Positions 18,001-28,300 of a stretch of 64,000 nt of DNA are shown piece after piece (position 1 is the first letter of the stretch; every line of letters begins with the position of its first letter). Under the pieces are notes generated by a model. It was not told where the DNA came from. It saw nothing but the letters and a program-made list of their open reading frames with translations, and did not search any database. A program made the position numbers and the translations under genes. Source of the DNA: Absidia repens (Eukaryota; Mucoromycota; Mucoromycetes; Mucorales; Cunninghamellaceae); assembly GCA_002105175.1 (NCBI GenBank), contig MCGE01000019.1, positions 744,001 through 808,000 on the forward strand, in the 5' to 3' direction.

Positions 18001-18107
18001 CTTTGTTGTGGATTAGATTTATACAATTCATTTGAATTTTTGTTGATGGTTTTTTGATGTTGGTGAGCCAATTGACCATCATTCACAATTGGCTGTTGAA
18101 GTTTTTT
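15095..18107 (-). pseudogene. pol: protease-RT-RNase H of element B, N-terminal part frameshifted
   Basis: The RT-RNase H portion (15095-16492) is open: YRMVVDYRKLNQ, LDLRSGFHQVPL, FIDD active site (AFIDDLNVHS), CDGSKLGLG, ITDHQPLKW and a terminal SRLGY stop. Upstream, protease (GLVDCGASRS at 17296-17508) and acidic linker (17601-18086) are split by several single-base indels around 16490, 16690-17030, 17180-17300 and 17510-17600. The frame enters after the conserved frameshift heptamer at 18101-18107. Confidence 0.88.
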
Positions 18108-19147
18108 GACAAGTTTTGTTTATGCAAATTGGAGGGTTGCTGAGTTTGATTCTCATTTTGGCGTTGGTAACCATTATTCGTGGCCTATATTCTTGTTGCC
18201 TATTATTTCCATATTGCTGAGCACCAAATGTGTGGCTTTGATATCTATTATAATTATTTCTGAATCTGTTTTGTTGATATCCTTGTCCTTGACTCATTTC
18301 CTGTCTTATCGTTTGACGGATTAGTTCTTGAATGTCATCAGGTTCAGTTATTCTTGGGGTTTGCTGTCTTTTTTAATTTTTTATCTTCAATAAAAATATT
18401 GTCGGACTTCTGGCTCATTTTATCAGCCACTAAGGTTGCAAGCTTTTCCAAGAAACCATTTTGATTTAAATCGTCTTCGTCCACTGAAGTATCCATAACA
18501 TTTAAGCTAGTGGGTTGTATCATAGGCATGCTATTAGCAAAATTAAAAGATTTAGCCTTCTTGATGGTACTTTTTGTTCCATTTGAGGTTTGATTTATAT
18601 TTTCTGATCGATAGGCCTTCCACCAATCTTCTGAATGCTTTTTCCATTCTTCTAAGGTAGTGGCTCCAAAGGCTAAACAGTGTGCTCTAATAGGAGGAAG
18701 CAGTCCTGTTCTGAATCGATTCAATAACACAGTTTGATCAGTACTTTCTGCCAATTTAGCAGCTGATCTTAATCTTGTATATATGACTGGGGTCTTTCAT
18801 CATTTTCTTGTGCCATATCATTGTATGCAAAGTTATATTGCTGGATTAATTCAGTTGTGACATATTGCTTTTAAGGCATCAATGGCACTATGATATGTTA
18901 GAGGTCCCTTGAGAGTATCATGCCAGTCTTCCATGAAAGCTTCAGCTTCTCCATATAAAAGAGAATTGAGGATAATAATTTTTCGATCATCCGCGGTAAT
19001 GTTAGTCAGGGCAAAGTAGTTGTCCAATAATTTTTTAAATTGACGGAAGTCTTCTCCTTCCTTTGCAGAGAAAGTAATAACACGGGGCTTAAGTCCCTTG
19101 AGATGTTGCTCATGTGTGCTAGCCAACACAGTATGTTCTTGATCCAT
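18108..19147 (-). pseudogene. gag: gag of element B, broken in at least three frames
   Basis: Fragments 18851-19147 (N-terminus; EGEDFRQFKKLLDNYFALTNI), 18344-18754 (capsid C-terminal part) and 18110-18297 (Q/N/Y/R-rich tail) align in order with the A gag but lie in different frames. No zinc knuckle is seen here either. Confidence 0.85.
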
Positions 19148-19216
19148 GTTTGATATGATCTTAATGTTTCTTGTAGTTGTTTATAAAAATTGACTTGATT
19201 TTTTTTTTTTTTGTAA

Positions 19217-19234
19217 CCCCTGTAGTGAGCACCA
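19217..19234 (-). other. primer-binding site, element B
   Basis: Minus TGGTGCTCACTACAGGGG, four bases inside the 5' LTR; identical to that of element A. Confidence 0.8.
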
Positions 19235-19238
19235 AATA

Positions 19239-20028
19239 TGTTACGGGTATTTTTGAGTTAATATATAAAAGTGAAGTACCAAATATGTACGGTTTGTTAA
19301 GCTTGAATACTCAGTAACGGTGTGAAGTTAACTTTTTAGTTAAGTTCCAGTTATATTTTACACCAAATAGATAGTGTATAAGTGTTTGCTTGTTCTTGCT
19401 TGAACGGATTTGCAGTGAGGACCAAAATTTATTTTTCCCCTGAATCGGAATTTGAAATGTCCTTTTTTGTTTACTTGACTTGTAGTCTTGAAAAATAGAG
19501 AGTACCAAATATCCAAATAAATTATTTGATCTAAGTAGAAAGTACCAGATATGTTATTGGTAATAAGTAGTGAGCACCAGAACCTTTGTAGATAAAGTCC
19601 AACTTGAAATAAAAGAAGTTTTGAAAGAAAACTTGATAAAATAAAATAAAATAGAAGTATTGACCTTAGCTGGTTCAATAAAAATAAAAAAGAGTATAGC
19701 TGACTCTGAAAGTAAAATAAATAAAGATTTCTATAGCAAAATAGAAATGACTTGATAACTTGGTGTTTTTATAAAAAAAACCTTTAGACTTAAACTTTTA
19801 TTTGACTAATGAGTAAAGTAAGATAAAAAAACTAAAGAAAAATAATTTTATACCAAAAAGTTCGCCTTTTTATACTAATTTGAAAAGCGGAGTATGATGA
19901 TAGTTGATGAAAGCGGAGTATATGAAGTTGACGAAGGTGACAAGCTGTGGCGTATTCATTCACGAGTGGCCCAGTTCATTAGTTCTCTGAGACCAAATAG
20001 GTTAGCTAAGTCCAGCTCGTCGTTGACA
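19239..20028 (-). repeat. 5' LTR of element B
   Basis: 790 bp, identical by eye to the left LTR pieces, and followed by GTGT. Confidence 0.95.
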
Positions 20029-20092
20029 GTGTGTCGTTTGTGGTGTTACGGGTATTTTTGGGTTAATAAAATAAAGTGATGTACCAAATATG

Positions 20093-21755
20093 TGTTACGG
20101 CCAATTTGGGTATGTAGCTTGTAACAGAGTAGTGTTGTGGCTGTTTTTAAGTTTTGTTATAAGTGAATACCAAATATGTTATGGTAGACTTGATGTTTTT
20201 GATGTTATTTGTATAGTTTGGTATAGATAGAATAGTATCTTGCACCAAATGTGTCTTGTAATAAATTAATTTTTCTTCCTAGTGAAAGTCAAGAGCGATT
20301 TATTTTTCTCTGGACGGAATTTGAAATTTGATTTGCAGTGGTCCCTGAATTGACTTTTGTTTATAGAGAGAGCACTAGATATGTACCACACCAAATGTGT
20401 ATTTGAATATGAGTAGTGAGTCCCAGATATGAGTTTGGATAGTAAGTAGTGAGCACCAGAACTTTTATAGATAAAGTCCAACTTGAAATAAAAGAAGTTT
20501 TATAAGGAAACTTGATAAAATAAATAAAGTAAAAGTATTGACCTTGACTGGTTCAATAAAAATAAAAAGTGAGAGTATAACTGACTCTAAATAAAATAAA
20601 TAAAGATTTCTATAGCAAAATAGAAATAACTTGATAACTTGATAATTTGGTGGTTAAAAAAAAACCTTTGTACTGACTTTTATTTGATAATTGAGTAAAA
20701 GAATAAACTGAAAAAACTAAAGAGAAAGAGAAGTAAAAAAATAAAAGGTGGGATATTTATACTAAAATTGAGATGTTAATGGGGGATAAGTTGATATATG
20801 GGTTATTGTCTATAAGTTTTAAATTGTTTTTCGGTCGTTTTCTGTATTTTCTATTTTTTTTTTTTGTATATAGGTGTTTTATTAGGCGTCAGAGAGACCC
20901 CAGTTAATCAATTGATTAACGTTGAATATATCCGCCGCAATAGCGCTAGCGGTGTCGCTGATAGTGGTGTTGTTGGCGATGGCGTCGTTGGTGGTGGCGT
21001 CGTTGGTAATAGTGTCGTTGGCGGCGGAGTTGTTGGCGGCAATGTTGTTAGTGGCGGTGTCATTGGTTTCCACCACAGTAGTGTTTTTGTAGGTTTTTAT
21101 ATTTTTCTGGGTTGATTAGGATGTCTTGAGTTATCCTTTAATATAGCTTTTGCTTGTTTAGAGCTTGAAAATAAATTTGTTCCTTGGGCGGAATTTGAAA
21201 TAACTTGTTCCTGATTTGAACAAAAATAGAATATAGAGTAGTGAGCACCAGAACTTTTGTAGATAAAGTCCAACTGTAGAGAAAGTTTATAAAAAATAAA
21301 CTTGGAAAAGTAAAATAAAATAAAAAGAAAAGTATTGACCTTTGTTGGTTCAATAAAAATAAGTGTATAACACACAGTAAAAATAAAAAGAGGACTTGTA
21401 GTCAAAAATAAAAGAGGTTTCTATGATCCAATAGAAACAACAGATAAATTGGTGGTTAAAAGAACCTTTGTACTAAGTTTTATTTGATATAATGAGAAAA
21501 CTGAAAAAAAACTAAAGAAAAAATAATTTCTTCGAAAATGTCTGGCTATTTATACTAAAATAAAAGTGGCGGAGTATGCGAGTCGTCGACGAGATTTAGT
21601 GTGGCGGAGAATGTATTTGGTAGACGAGATCGGAGAAGAAAAAGGTCGTCGACGAGATAAGAAGGGCATAATTTCTGCAGGTCTATTCACCAATGGCCCA
21701 AGCCATCAAGTCGCCTAAACCAAATAAGTCGGCCAAATCGAACCCTGGGTTCACA
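20093..21755 (-). repeat. solo LTR (A-type), split by a nested E-type LTR
   Basis: Pieces 20093-20132 and 21078-21755. TATG precedes it (20089-20092). After it comes TA-CAGTA-TG, i.e. the TATG duplication with a five-base scar. The terminal minus-strand peptide is DLADLFGLGDLMAWAIGE-stop. Confidence 0.85.
20133..21077 (-). repeat. solo LTR (E-type) with long coding tail
   Basis: 945 bp, TGTTGTGG...CCACCACA, with GTAG at 20129-20132 and 21078-21081. The minus frame 20882-21076 is open from the LTR start: a Thr/Asn/Ala/Asp low-complexity linker followed by IAADIFNVNQLINWGLSDA-stop. Confidence 0.88.
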
Positions 21756-21762
21756 TACAGTA
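21756..21762. other. candidate Tc1/mariner excision footprint inside a target duplication
   Basis: The LTR ends ...TTCACA and is followed by TACAGTATG. Deleting CAGTA restores TATG, the exact target duplication found at 20089-20092. Confidence 0.7.
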
Positions 21763-22506
21763 TGTATGGTTTGTTTGTTTAATATGGGCCGTAACGGTAT
21801 GAAGTTAACCTTTTAGTTAAGTTCAAGTTGTATTTTACACCAAATAGATAGTGTATAAATATTTTCTTGTTCTTGCTTGAACGGATTTGCAGCGAGGGCC
21901 AAAATTTATTTTTCCCCTGAATCGGAATTTGAAATGTCCTTTTTTGTTTACTTGACTTGTAGTCTTGAAAAATAGAGAGTACCAAATATCCAAATAAATT
22001 ATTTGATATAAGTAGAAAGTACCAGATATGTTATTGGTAGTAAGTAGTGAGCACCAGAACCTTTGTAGATAAAGTCCAACTTGAAATAAAAGAAGTTTTA
22101 TAAAGAAAACTTGATAAAATAAAATAAAGTAGAAGTATTGACCTTAGCTGGTTCAATAAAAATAAAAAAGAGTATAGCTGACTCTGAAAATAAAATAAAT
22201 AAAGATTTCTATAGCAAAATAGAAATGACTTGATAGCTTGATGGTTATAAAAAAACCTTTTGTACTGAACTTTTTATTTTAATTGAGAAAAAGAATAAAC
22301 TGAAAAAACTGAGGAAAAAATAATTTATAACAAAAAGTTGGCCCTTTTATACTAATTTGAAAAGCGGAGTATGATGATAGTTGATGAAAGCGGAGTATAT
22401 GAAGTTGACGAAGATGACAAGCTGTGGCGTATTTATTCACTAGTGGCCCAGTTCATCAGTTCTCTGAGACCAAATAGGTTAGCTAAGTCCAGCTCGTCGT
22501 TGACAC

Positions 22507-23341
22507 TGTTAGGGGTATTTTTGAGTTATAGAATAAAGTGATGGACCAAATATGTATGGTTTGTTTAGTTAATATGGGCCGTAACGGTATGAAGTTAACC
22601 TTTTAGTTAAGTTCAAGTTGTATTTTACACCAAATGGATAGTGTATAAGTGTTTTCTTGTTCTTGCTTGAACGGATTTGCAGCGAGGACCAAAATTTATT
22701 TTTCCCCTGAATCGGAATTTGAAATGTCCTTTTTTGTTTACTTGACTTGTAGTCTTGAAAAATAGAGAGTACCAAATATCAAAATAAATTATTTGATATA
22801 AGTAGAAAGTACCAGATATGTTATTGGTAATAAGTAGTGAGCACCAGAACTTTTGTAGATAAAGTCCAACTTGAAATAAAAGAAGTTTTATAGAGAAAAC
22901 TTGATACAATAAAATAAAGTAGAAGTATTGACCTTAGCTGGTTCAATAAAAATAAAAAAGTATAGCTGACTCTGAAAATAAAGTAAATAAAGATTTCTAT
23001 AGCAAAATAGAAATGACTTGATAACTTGATTGTTTTTATAAAAAAACCTTTAGACTTAAACTTTTATTTGACTAATGAGTAAAGTAAGATAAAAAAAAAA
23101 CTAAGGAAAAAATAATTTATAACAAAAAGTCGAGCTATTTATACTAAAATAAAAGGAGCGGAGTTTGTGAGTTGTTGACATGTTTTTAGTGTGGCGGAAT
23201 AAGGTGACAGGTAAGGGAGGCGGAGAAGAAGGTGTCGACAACAAGATGACAGCTTGACTGCGGCGTTTTCATTCATTGGTAGCCCAGTTCATCAGATCAC
23301 CAAGACCAAACAGGTTGACCAAGTTTAGGTCGGGGTTGACA
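22507..23341 (-). repeat. solo LTR (B-type)
   Basis: TGTTAGGGG...GGTTGACA, one base after the preceding B-type LTR. The minus-strand tail is DLNLVNLFGLGDLMNWATNE-stop. No target duplication was found. Confidence 0.8.
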
Positions 23342-23505
23342 TATCTGAAAGATATCCTTTTTATTATTTTGTTAAATTGATCAAATATATATACTATGAA
23401 TTAAAACTAAGATGATCTAAATTAGTACCTGTCAAATATTTTCACAAATACAAACTACGACAGTTTGACAGGTCGACATGTGGATCACTTGGTTCTTGTT
23501 TTTAT
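23342..23505. other. short unique segment between LTRs
   Basis: AT-rich; includes an imperfect inverted repeat around cgacagtttgacaggtcg (about 23458-23475). No gene is seen. Confidence 0.3.
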
Positions 23506-23519
23506 TGTTACGGGTGTAG

Positions 23520-24343
23520 TGTTACGGCCAATTTGGGTATGTAGCTTGTAACAGAGTAGTGTTTTTGTAGGTTTTTATATTTTTCTGGGTTGAATAGGAT
23601 GTCTTGAGTTATCCTTTAATATAGCTTTTGCTTGTTTAGAGCTTGAAAATAAATTTGTTCCTTGGACGGAATTTGAAATATCTTGTTCCTGATTCGGACA
23701 AAAATAGAATATAGAGTAGTGAGCACCAGAACTTTTGTAGAGAAAGTTTATAAAAAATAAACTTGAAAAAGTAAAATAAAATAAAAAAGAAAAGTATTGA
23801 CCTTTGTTGGTTCAATAAAAATAAGTGTATAACACACAGTAAAAATAAAATAAAAAGAGGACTTGTAGTCAAAAATAAAAGAGGTTTCTATGATCCAATA
23901 GAAACAGTAGATAATTTGGTAGTGTAATAACCTTTGTACTAAGTTTTATTTGATATTTGAGAAAACTGAAAAAAACTAAAGAAAAAATAATTTCTTCAAA
24001 AATGTCTGGCTATTTATACTAAAAAATAATTAAGGTTGGCCAGAAGCAAAAAGTGTCAAAAGCAAAAAAAGTCAAGAGCAAAAAATGTCAAGAGCAAAAA
24101 AAGTCAGAAGCACAAAAAGTCAGAAGCACAAAAAGTCAGAAGCACAAAAGTAAACAAATAAGTGTCGGAGGTAAAACATGATTTTATTGACAGCGGGCCC
24201 AATCAAAGAGTTCTTTTGTTCCAAGCAGCTGTGCGAACACATCCTCGCCAAAGCTGGAGTCAGGTAGGGATTGGAATTGGTCTTGGCCTTGAAGCTGTTC
24301 TTCGACATGCAATTGGTCTTGGACTTGAAGCTGTTCTTCGACA
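23520..24343 (-). repeat. solo LTR (A-type) with repeat-expanded coding tail
   Basis: TGTTACGGCC...TCTTCGACA, GTAG on both sides (23516-23519, 24344-24347). The minus strand from the LTR start encodes a Gln/Glu-rich linker with a duplicated VEEQLQ-QDQ unit, then VFAQLLGTKELFDWARCQ-stop. Confidence 0.85.
24046..24160. repeat. minisatellite, ~16-17-bp unit
   Basis: About seven copies of an agaagcaMaaaaagtc-like unit lie within the solo LTR, between its promoter region and the coding tail. Confidence 0.75.
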
Positions 24344-24852
24344 GTAGTGGCTGTTTTGAAGTTTTGTTATAAGTGAATACCAAATATGTTATGGTAGACT
24401 TGATGTTTTTGATGTTATTTGTATAGTTTGGTATAGATAGAATAGAATCTTGCACCAAATGTGTCTTGTAATAAAATAATTTTTCTTCCTAGTGAGGGTC
24501 AAGAGCGATTTATTTTTTCTGGACGGAATTTGAAATTTGGTTTCCTGTGGTCCCTGAATTGACTTTTGTTTATAGAGAGAGCACTAGATATGTGTCACAC
24601 CAAATATGTATTTGATAACGAGAAGTGAGTTCCAGATATGAGTTTGGATAATAAGTAGTGAGCACCAGAACTTTTGTAGATAAAGTCCAACTTGAAATAA
24701 AAGAAGTTTTTAAAAGAAAACTTGATAAAATAAAATAAAGTAAAAGTATTGACCTTAGCTGGTTCAATAAAAATAAAAAGTGAGAGTATAATTGACTCTA
24801 AATAAAATAAATAAAGATTTCTATAGCAAAATAGAAATAACTTGATTACTTG

Positions 24853-25149
24853 TGTAATATTTGATAAAATAGAAGACGTTATAAAGAAATAAGTGATATA
24901 ACAGATATGGTTTTTATTGAATAAAATGAGGAAGGGTTTTTATAATAAAATGAGAAAAAGAAGGCTGTGCTAGTTGTGGCTGTGGATATAGTCGAAGAAT
25001 GGTAATATGAGGCTATGAGAAGTTGGTTATCTGTAGATATAAGTATATATGCCTAAGTAGTGGATACTCGAGGCTGTGTCTTATACCTGTATAGGAATGA
25101 CAAGTGTGATAGTGTGGGAAATGATTAGTGACAGATGACAAATACGACA
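24853..25149 (-). repeat. 3' LTR of element C
   Basis: Identical by eye to 30246-30542. On minus it starts TGTCGTATTTGTC, has TATAAAAACC as a TATA-like box, and ends AATATTACA. Confidence 0.95.
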
Positions 25150-25216
25150 TCATCCCCTTCCAGTTTGAATAAACGTTTTTTTGAAAAGGATGTATTTGTG
25201 AAGTCGTGTGTGAAAA

Positions 25217-25260
<44 letters not shown>

Positions 25261-25316
25261 GCCGATCTTCTCAGTCTCCTGATTTTCAAGCCGTCGGCAT
25301 TGTTTTTGATTTTTAC

Positions 25317-28300
25317 CTAGCGGGCTCTTTTATGTCCTCTACTGGTATTTTTATCTTTTTCAATGTCCGTCCGCTTTCTTTTCAGTGCTGGGGTCGGTCG
25401 ATTTATATTTTTGTTTCTTTCTTTGTTATTTTTTTCCTTTTGATCGGTGTCTTGTCGTCTTTTCCAATATATGTCAATTTCATCTTGTGCATTCATGTCT
25501 TGTGCCTTTATCCATTGATCATCTTCGGATGTATATCCTTTCCAACGAACTTTGTATTGACGTTGTCCAGGTGTTCCTTTGTGGTCTAGGATGGCTTCGA
25601 TTTCATACTCGTCATCATTATGTTCATCGTGCGAAACGGATTTCAACTCTGATGGGACGTAGTTGCGTGAAGCTAGTGCACCTGTCATGTCTTTTAGGAC
25701 GTAAGTACCGTTTGTTGTTTTTTGCATGACTTCAAATGGACCGTCGTATAATGGAGCTGATTTATTTTTTCTTGTAGGGATTTTTGCGACTACGAAGCTA
25801 CCAACGGGAAAGTCAACAATACGGTGTGTTTTATCGAATGCTTCCTTTTGTGAATCTATTACTAGTTGTGTACGCTCTTTGATTGCCGGAAATACAACAT
25901 CTGCCATATATTCGAGTCGTTTTACCAATTCTTCATAGCTCATGGGTTTTAGAGTGGCAATGTTGGTTTGTGGATCACCGGTAAGCGTGGGTTTATTCAT
26001 ATGTCGTGCGAACATCAAAGAGAATGGGGGTGTTTGAAGACGTTTTGAAATCTTGTTATTCATTACCAATTGTGCATTAGGTACGTACCAGTCCCAGTCT
26101 TGTCTAGTTCCTTGGCTTTCTTTGTTTATTATTGTTTTGGCTACTTGGACGTAACGTTCAGCAAGACCATTTCCTCTTGGATGATATGGTGTGGAAAACC
26201 TACGATCGATTCCCATAGTCTTGTGTAATGCTGTGTCGAGCTTGTTTTTGAACTCGGTGCCGTTGTCCGATTGTATGATTCTTGGATAGCCGAAATCGCC
26301 AAATACTTTGATCAACGTATGAATAAGTGTGTCTGCCTTTTTGTCAGGTAATGCGCGTAGAATTGTGAATCGTGTGCAAACGTCAACCATTACTAATAAC
26401 CATGTATTTCCTTGTGTAGAAACTTTGAATGGTCCAGCTAGATCGATAGCCCAATGGTCGGTTGGTAGATATGCATGTACTGGTCTCAAGGGATTGTAGC
26501 CTCTTTTTCCTATATTGTATTTTTGGCAAGGTGGGCATTTTTGGACAATGTCAAGTGCTTGTTTGTACATGTTGGTCCAGTGTAATCCTTCATGATGTGC
26601 AGATTTTACGATTGCTTCTGCTCCGAAGTGTCCGTATTCATGTAGTCTTTGTAGAATGGCACTGTGCTCTGTGGTCGGAGGTGTGATGAAATTCATATCC
26701 ATGGATTGGATTGCGCGAAGGTGAATGTCTTCTTCTGTGGTTTTGTTTTCTATGGATGGATCCAGTTGTGCTTTGTGTTTATTGGCTTGAATGTGTGGTG
26801 TCTGATTACCCCCTGGGATTTCTTTGTGCGGTGTGGCAAGACGTGACAAGAAATCAGGAAAAATATTCAAGGCTCCTGGTTTGTGTATGACGGTGAACGA
26901 ATAGTCCAGGATGGTATCCAACCAGTTAATCATCATGGGTGATGCGATCTTTTGTGTATGAATGTAAGTGAGGGCGCGATGGTCAGTGTACAATGTGAAT
27001 GGATTACCCCAAAGATACTTATGAAACTTTTTTAGGGCAAAGACAATTGCAAGCAGTTCCCTTTTGTTGGTGCTATAGTTACGCTCAGAAGTGGACAATG
27101 ATCTGGCCATGTATCCTATGAAACGTTCTTTCCCATGGATGATTTGGTACAAGGCGGCACCGATGCCGTAGTTAGAGGCATCTGTGGCTACGTAAAAGGG
27201 TTGATTCAAGTCTGGAAAATGAAGTAAGGTATCCCTTTTTAGTTGTGTTTTGATCAGTTCGAAATGCTTTTGATGTACTGATGTCCAATCTTTATCTGTG
27301 ATTTGATTATAGTTGCGTAATGCATCAAGTGGACTGGTGAGCGTGGCAACGCCAGCAAGATGGTTACGGAAATAGTTTACGATACCGAGGAATTGTTGCA
27401 TTGCTTTGCCGGAGGTAGGTCTGTTCCATTCAAGAACATTGCAGACCTTTCGTGGATCAAGATCATAGCCGTCTTTGGAAACGCAGAAACCAAGTAGGAA
27501 TACAGCTGTTTGGGCCCAATGGCATTTTTTGGGATTCAAGATCAGATTTACTTCGGTCAGCTTTGTGATAGCGATGGCAACATGCTTGGTGTGTGATTCC
27601 ATGTTGTCTGAGAACACTACAACGTCGTCAATGAAGGTGTGTACAAAAGGTAAGCCTTGGAAAACTTCATTCATAACTCGTTGGAATTTAGCTGAAAGGG
27701 TTTTCAGTCCAAATGGTGCTCCTTGGAACATGTACTGACGTCCTTTATTTGTGAACGTAGTTTTATGTTGGTCTTCTGGATGTATTTGGAAACGGTGGAA
27801 TGCGCTTTTCAAGTCCAGTGTGGTGAAGACAGCGGCTCCATGCATGGATTCAAAGATGTCTTTTATCAAAGGTAAGGGATATACATCGTCCTTCAAGTGT
27901 TTATTGATGTGACGTGGATCGAGGCAAGGTCGCCGACCAGTAACAAAACCTTTTTCATCTTTTTTAGGTGCTAGTGTTAGCGGACTGTTCCATGTAGTAT
28001 CAATTGGAGCATCAACGATCGTGCCATCAGCAAGCCATTGTTTTACAGCTTCGTCGACGAGTGGCTGTAACGTGACGGGGATTGGGTACTGACGATGATT
28101 AGTGCGATCGGTTGGCATGTCAGGTGTATCTAGTCTGACCATTGATGTAGGTAAGGTACAGAAAGATGTGATTGGTATTTTTTGATTTTCATCAGCTAAC
28201 GGTAATATTTTGTTTAGGAAGTCTTTTCGCTCCGTGGCAGTACCAGCGGGTGAATCATTCGGTGTTGGTGGATTGTCAATGTTATGATTTTCTTTTGGTG

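Larger units (their letters stand above)
4530..20028 (-). mobile_element. Ty3/Gypsy element B (with element A nested in its left LTR)
   Basis: The left LTR is 4530-4567 plus 12302-13053 and the right LTR is 19239-20028. Both are 790 bp and identical by eye. GTGT flanks the element at 4526-4529 and 20029-20032. Coding strand is minus. Internal order from right to left is PBS, broken gag, broken protease, intact RT-RNase H, integrase with one nonsense codon, intact ORF3, polypurine tract. It sits 27 bp into an LTR-like sequence beginning TGTTGTGGCTG at 4503. Identical LTRs together with decayed gag/protease suggest recent mobilisation of a defective copy in trans, unless the indels are assembly errors. 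Confidence 0.93.
20044..22505 (-). repeat. solo LTR (B-type), split by a nested LTR
   Basis: Pieces 20044-20092 and 21763-22505 flank the A-type LTR at 20093-21755. At its right end the minus strand encodes VNDELDLANLFGLRELMNWATSE-stop, the ORF3 terminal motif. Confidence 0.85.
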
